Shown here one piece after another: positions 42,773 to 50,216 of a stretch of 50,216 nt of DNA. Positions within the stretch are counted from its first letter, which is position 1. Each line of letters starts with the position of its first letter. Position numbers and translations under genes: made by a program. Source of the stretch: Rhodocyclaceae bacterium (lineage in GTDB: Bacteria > Pseudomonadota > Gammaproteobacteria > Burkholderiales > Rhodocyclaceae); NCBI GenBank assembly GCA_020445805.1, contig JAGRFX010000006.1, forward strand, positions 1 through 50,216. Direction: 5' to 3'. The notes beneath the pieces were generated by a model, which saw only the letters and a program-made list of their open reading frames with translations, had not been told where the DNA came from and made no database searches.

Positions 42773-43159
42773 ATGGCATACAGCGACAAGGTACTGGATC
42801 ACTACGAGAACCCGCGCAACGTGGGCTCGTTCGGCAAGGACGAGTCCGGCATCGGCACCGGCATGGTCGGCGCACCCGCCTGTGGCGACGTGATGAAGCT
42901 GCAGATCAAGGTCGGCAGCGACGGGGTGATCGAGGACGCCAAGTTCAAGACCTACGGCTGCGGTTCGGCGATTGCGTCGAGTTCGCTGGTGACCGAGTGG
43001 GTCAAGGGCAAGACGGTGGACCAGGCCCTCGAGATCAAGAACACCCAGATCGCCGAGGAACTGGCGCTGCCCCCGGTCAAGATCCACTGCTCGATCCTGG
43101 CCGAGGACGCGATCAAGGCGGCGGTGGCCGATTACAAGAAGAAGTCGGGCGGGGAGTAG
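42773..43159 (+). CDS. iscU: Fe-S cluster scaffold IscU
   Basis: A 128-residue scaffold. The three ligating cysteines are in [19 protein letters not shown] and IHCSILAED. The LPPVK sequence, recognised by the chaperone HscA, is intact. AGGAGAG precedes the start. Assembly of the cluster here uses sulfur from IscS and is passed on by HscA/HscB. Confidence 0.96.
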   Translation: MAYSDKVLDHYENPRNVGSFGKDESGIGTGMVGAPACGDVMKLQIKVGSDGVIEDAKFKTYGCGSAIASSSLVTEWVKGKTVDQALEIKNTQIAEELALPPVKIHCSILAEDAIKAAVADYKKKSGGE

Positions 43160-43164
43160 GCACC

Positions 43165-43488
43165 ATGGCCGTCACGATGAGCGAGCGTGCCGCCAAGCAC
43201 GTCAGCAACTTCATTTCGAAGCGCGGCAAGGGCATCGGCATTCGACTCGGTGTGCGGACTTCGGGTTGTTCGGGCATGGCCTACAAGCTCGAGTTCGCTG
43301 ACGACCGCGAGGATGAGGACCTCACCTTCGAGAGCCACGGGGTCACGATCCTGGTGGATCCGAAGAGCCTGCCGTATCTCGACGGCACCGAACTCGACTA
43401 CGTGCGCGAGGGCCTGAACGAGGGGTTCCGGTTCAACAACCCGAACGTCAAGGACGCCTGCGGCTGCGGCGAGAGCTTCAACGTCTGA
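43165..43488 (+). CDS. iscA: A-type Fe-S carrier IscA
   Basis: A 107-residue A-type carrier. The three conserved cysteines lie in TSGCSGMAY and, near the C terminus, in DACGCGESF. The start ATG 43165 is five bases after the iscU stop, with GGGGAG overlapping that stop; an alternative ATG lies five codons later. The product accepts clusters from IscU and delivers them to target enzymes. Confidence 0.94.
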   Translation: MAVTMSERAAKHVSNFISKRGKGIGIRLGVRTSGCSGMAYKLEFADDREDEDLTFESHGVTILVDPKSLPYLDGTELDYVREGLNEGFRFNNPNVKDACGCGESFNV

Positions 43489-43521
43489 CCGTGCCGGGCA
43501 CTGCCCGGCACCGGAGAACGC

Positions 43522-44054
43522 ATGTCGATCGACCTGCACAAGGATTACTTTGACCTGTTCGGGCTGCCCAGGACCTTTCGCATCGACAAGGCGGCGCTGG
43601 AGCGCAGCTACCTGGGCCTGCAGCAGCAGGTCCACCCAGACCGCCACGCGCACCTGCCCGACGCCGACAAGCGCCGCGCCCTGCAGTGGGCCACGCGCGT
43701 CAATGAGGCCTTCCAGACCCTGAAGCGACCCCTCTCGCGCGCCCGCTACCTGCTGGAGCTGGCAGGGGTCGATGCCGGCCTGGAGACGAACACCGCCATG
43801 TCGCCGGCGTTCCTGATGGAACAGATGGAATGGCGGGAAGCAGTCGGCGACGCATCCGATGCGGCAGACCTGGACGCCCTCGAGGCACTTCATCGACGCC
43901 TGCGGCATCATGCGCAGGAGATCGAAGGGGCGCTCGCGGCGGCCCTCGACGACGATGCGGACCATGAAGCTGCCGCAGAAACGGTGCGGCGCCTGATGTT
44001 CCTCGACAAGCTCGATCAAGAAATAGAAGACGCCCTGGCGGCGCTGGAGTCCTG

Positions 44055-44055
<1 letters not shown>
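43522..44055 (+). CDS. hscB: J-domain co-chaperone HscB
   Basis: A 177-residue J-protein that brings IscU to HscA. The J domain (residues about 6-75) contains the HPDRHAH motif required to stimulate the ATPase; it starts [16 protein letters not shown], as in HscB. The C-terminal three-helix bundle, with [12 protein letters not shown], contacts IscU. The stop overlaps the hscA start by one base. Confidence 0.94.
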
Positions 44056-45923
<1,868 letters not shown>

Positions 45924-45930
45924 GAACAGG

Positions 45931-46275
45931 ATGACGCAGATCATCGTGTTGCCGCATGTGGAACTGTGCCCGGAGGGGACGGTAATCGAGGCCCAGCCGG
46001 GCCAGACCATCTGCGACGCGTTGCTGAGGAACGGGGTCGACATCGAGCACGCCTGCGAGAAGTCGTGTGCGTGCACCACCTGCCACGTGGTCGTCCGCGA
46101 AGGCTTTGGCAGCCTGGAGAGCGCCGAGGACGAGGAAGAGGACCTTCTGGACAAGGCCTGGGGCCTCGAGCCCAACTCGCGGCTGTCGTGTCAGGCGAGG
46201 GTCGCCGACCAGACCCTGGTCGTCGAGATTCCGCGCTACACCATCAACATGGTCAGCGAGGGCAAGCACGGATGA
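45931..46275 (+). CDS. fdx: 2Fe-2S ferredoxin, Isc type
   Basis: A 114-residue adrenodoxin-like ferredoxin with four ligands in the pattern C-x5-C-x2-C...C: CEKSCACTTCHVVV and, later, LSCQARV. It provides electrons for cluster assembly on IscU. ATG 45931 directly follows an AGG, and its first residues TQIIVLPH fit Fdx; an upstream in-frame ATG is inside hscA. It overlaps iscX by four bases. Confidence 0.94.
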   Translation: MTQIIVLPHVELCPEGTVIEAQPGQTICDALLRNGVDIEHACEKSCACTTCHVVVREGFGSLESAEDEEEDLLDKAWGLEPNSRLSCQARVADQTLVVEIPRYTINMVSEGKHG

Positions 46276-46466
46276 AGTGGACCGACGTAACCGACATCGC
46301 GATCGAGCTCGACGAGGCTCACCCGGCGGTGGACCCGACCCGCGTCAATTTCGTGGACCTCATGAACTGGGTGATGGCGCTGCCTGACTTCGACGACGAA
46401 GCGGGGCGCTGTGGCGAGCGGATCCTCGAAGCGATCCAGCAGGCCTGGATCGACGAACGGGGCTAG
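46272..46466 (+). CDS. iscX: IscX small acidic Fe-S assembly protein
   Basis: A 64-residue acidic protein, recognised by MKWTDVTDIAIELDEAHPAV, with the conserved DPTRVNFVDL and WVMALPDF. It binds IscS and is thought to regulate assembly or supply iron. The start overlaps the fdx stop by four bases, and it is the last gene of the operon. A stem-loop (46475-46492) follows it. Confidence 0.93.
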   Translation: MKWTDVTDIAIELDEAHPAVDPTRVNFVDLMNWVMALPDFDDEAGRCGERILEAIQQAWIDERG

Positions 46467-46474
46467 GCCCTGTC

Positions 46475-46492
46475 GGGCGCCTTCAGGCGCCC
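46475..46492. terminator. Bidirectional stem-loop between iscX and a response regulator
   Basis: GGGCGCC (46475-46481) pairs with GGCGCCC (46486-46492) around TTCA. The stop codon of the convergent regulator (46483-46485) forms most of the loop. It can serve both genes. Confidence 0.55.
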
Positions 46493-46926
46493 GTGGCCGG
46501 CTCGTTGAGCGACAGCCAGTAGACCCCCAGCTGCCCGACCGCCTGGATGAAGCGTTCGAAATCGACGGGCTTCCGGATATAGCTGTTGGCGCCGAGGCGA
46601 TAGGCCTCGCTGATGTCCTGTTGCTCCTTGGAGGTGGTCAGCACGACCACCGGCAGAAGCGACGTGGATTCTCCGGCGCGGATGCGGCGCAGGACCTCGA
46701 GGCCATCGATCCGGGGCAATTTCAGGTCGAGCAGGATGACGGCGGGCATGACCGAGGTGTCGCGGCCCGCATGGGCACCCGTCCCGAACAGATAGTCGAG
46801 CGCTTCGACGCCGTCGCGAGCGACGACGACCGGATTGGCAATCTTGTTCTTGCCGAAGGCGCGAAGCGTCAGCGCTTCGTCGTCCGGGTTGTCCTCGACC
46901 AACAGGATCGGGCGCTCGTTCGCCAT
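46483..46926 (-). CDS. Single-domain response regulator (CheY/Rcp1-like)
   Basis: A 147-residue receiver domain without output domain. Residues ILLVEDNPDDE give the acidic pocket, Asp67 in ILLDLKLPRIDGLEVLRRIR is the phospho-acceptor, and LTTSK and YIRKPVDF complete the set. The pattern with an extended stretch before Asp67 (YLFGTGAHAG) is typical of Rcp1/phytochrome-associated regulators. No histidine kinase lies next to it. GGAGA lies before the start; it is 48 bases from the prmB stop and may be co-transcribed with prmB. Confidence 0.85.
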   Translation of the reverse strand: MANERPILLVEDNPDDEALTLRAFGKNKIANPVVVARDGVEALDYLFGTGAHAGRDTSVMPAVILLDLKLPRIDGLEVLRRIRAGESTSLLPVVVLTTSKEQQDISEAYRLGANSYIRKPVDFERFIQAVGQLGVYWLSLNEPATGA

Positions 46927-46974
46927 TGAATCAGTTCTCCGTGGGCCGTGGGGCGTACCGCGGCGGGCATCCGG

Positions 46975-49136
<2,162 letters not shown>

Positions 49137-49140
<4 letters not shown>

Positions 49141-50216
49141 TCGTAGGCAGAGTTGCCGTCGATGTGCAGCGTGAATTCCTTGAACGATGCCTCGCCTTCG
49201 GACTGGGGGCGATCGAACTCGATGATCGGCGTGCGCATTTCAGCGCCGCCTTTCTTGGGTTCGTCCTTGCCGAACTCCGAGTTGTTGATCAGCCACGACA
49301 GGTTGGTGGGCGAATCGGCGTTGGCGAGGGCTTCCTCGAGGGTGATGGTGCCTTCCTTGTAGAGCCGGTACAGGTCGTGCTCGAAGGTCTGGGAGCCGGG
49401 GGCCAGGGATTGCTCCATGGCTTCCTTAATCTCGCCGAGTTCGCCGCGTTCGACCAGCTCGGCCACGTGGCGGGTGTTCATGAGGATCTCGACCGCGGGA
49501 ATGCGCTTGCCGTCCGGCTTGCGCACCAGCCGCTGGGAGATCACCGACTTGAGGGCCACGGCCAGGTCGAGATAGAGCAGAGGGCGGTTCTCGAGCGGGA
49601 AGAAGTTAACGATCCGGTTCAGGGCGTGATAGGCGTTGTTGGCGTGCAGGGTGGCGAGGCACAGGTGACCGGTCTGGGCGTAGGCCAGGGCTGCCTGCAT
49701 GGTTTCCCGGTCGCGGATCTCGCCGATCAGGATGCAGTCGGGCGCCTGACGCATGGCGTTCTTGAGCGCCTCGTTCCAGCCGTGGGTGTCGAGGCCGATC
49801 TCGCGCTGGTTGACCACCGAACGCTTGTGCTTGAAAAGGTACTCGATGGGGTCCTCGACGGTCAGGATGTGACCGGTCCGGCTCTCGTTGCGATAGTCGA
49901 GCATCGCCGCCATGGTTGTGGACTTGCCGGAGCCGGTCGCACCGACCACCAGCAGCAGGCCGCGCTTCTCGAGCACGAGTTCGGAGAGCGTGTCGGGAAG
50001 ACCCAGGTTCGAGAGCTTGGGGATGTCGCCCTGGATGAAACGGACGACGACGCCGATGCTGTTGCGCTGAAAGAAGATGTTGACGCGGAAGTTGCCGAGG
50101 TCGCGGCGGCCGAACGAGAGGTTGAGCTCCTTGTCCTTCTCGAAACGCTCGATCTGCTCGGGCTTCATCATCTCGTAGACCATCCGCTGGATCATGGACG
50201 GGTCCATGACCTGCTG
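49137..50216 (-). CDS. pilU: Type IV pilus retraction ATPase PilU, 5' end outside window
   Basis: About 359 residues are visible of a PilT-family hexameric motor that powers pilus retraction and twitching. Walker A is GATGSGKSTTM, Walker B region DCILIGEIRDRETM, and the His-rich box is GHLCLATLHANNAYHAL. The C-terminal tail (from about KKGGAEMRTPIIEFD on) is extended and resembles PilU more than PilT. The frame is open to the window edge, so the true start lies beyond 50216; an ATG at 50207 is internal. Confidence 0.92.

Noticed and set aside
40066-42789. Open frame of 907 codons on the minus strand across the isc desulfurases
   Set aside because: Antisense of two well-conserved enzymes; it has no family pattern.

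Overview
The window is very GC-rich and reads as the chromosome of a free-living gammaproteobacterium. The strongest evidence is the run suhB, trmJ, cysE, iscR, two cysteine desulfurases, iscU, iscA, hscB, hscA, fdx, iscX. That order is typical of Gammaproteobacteria. PilU, DapE and PrmB genes follow at the right end. I cannot name a genus. Almost every base lies in a gene. No tRNA, rRNA, CRISPR array, insertion sequence or integrase is visible.

Layout. 1-452: end of a polyphosphate kinase 2 gene, cut by the window edge. 690-2636: a partner-switching module (FHA-PP2C phosphatase, STAS antagonist, RsbW-like kinase). 2682-3835: an acetyltransferase and an unknown helical protein. 3892-5954: a response regulator and sensor kinase pair. 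6022-9040: three coupled lipoprotein genes (serine hydrolase, alpha/beta hydrolase, small lipoprotein). 9150-9812: a histone-H1-like protein. 9852-10854: a CYTH protein and an unknown protein.

10873-29113 is largely devoted to acquiring phosphorus. It holds a C-P lyase operon (phnGHIJKLM, minus strand). A divergent phnF repressor, a second PhnM-like gene and a DUF1045 gene lie on the plus strand. Beyond them is a phosphonate transporter operon (phnCDE) coupled to an acetyltransferase and a hexapeptide transferase. Three exported enzymes follow: a metallophosphoesterase, a glycerophosphodiester phosphodiesterase and a large nuclease. No phnN or phnP is present. An intrinsic terminator with no gene of its own (26179-26204, plus strand) suggests a small RNA between two of the exported enzymes.

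29277-36968 (minus strand) is the most unusual region. A 1916-residue protein fuses two alpha/beta hydrolase domains to a CHAT (caspase-like) protease and a repeat-rich tail. It is followed by a GH19 muramidase/chitinase-like lysin and a four-helix membrane protein with a cytosolic Rossmann-like domain. I judge this the best candidate for an undescribed system.

37354-50216 is core genome: SuhB, TrmJ, CysE, the iron-sulfur cluster operon under a good IscR-controlled promoter, a single-domain response regulator, PrmB, DapE and PilU (cut by the right edge).
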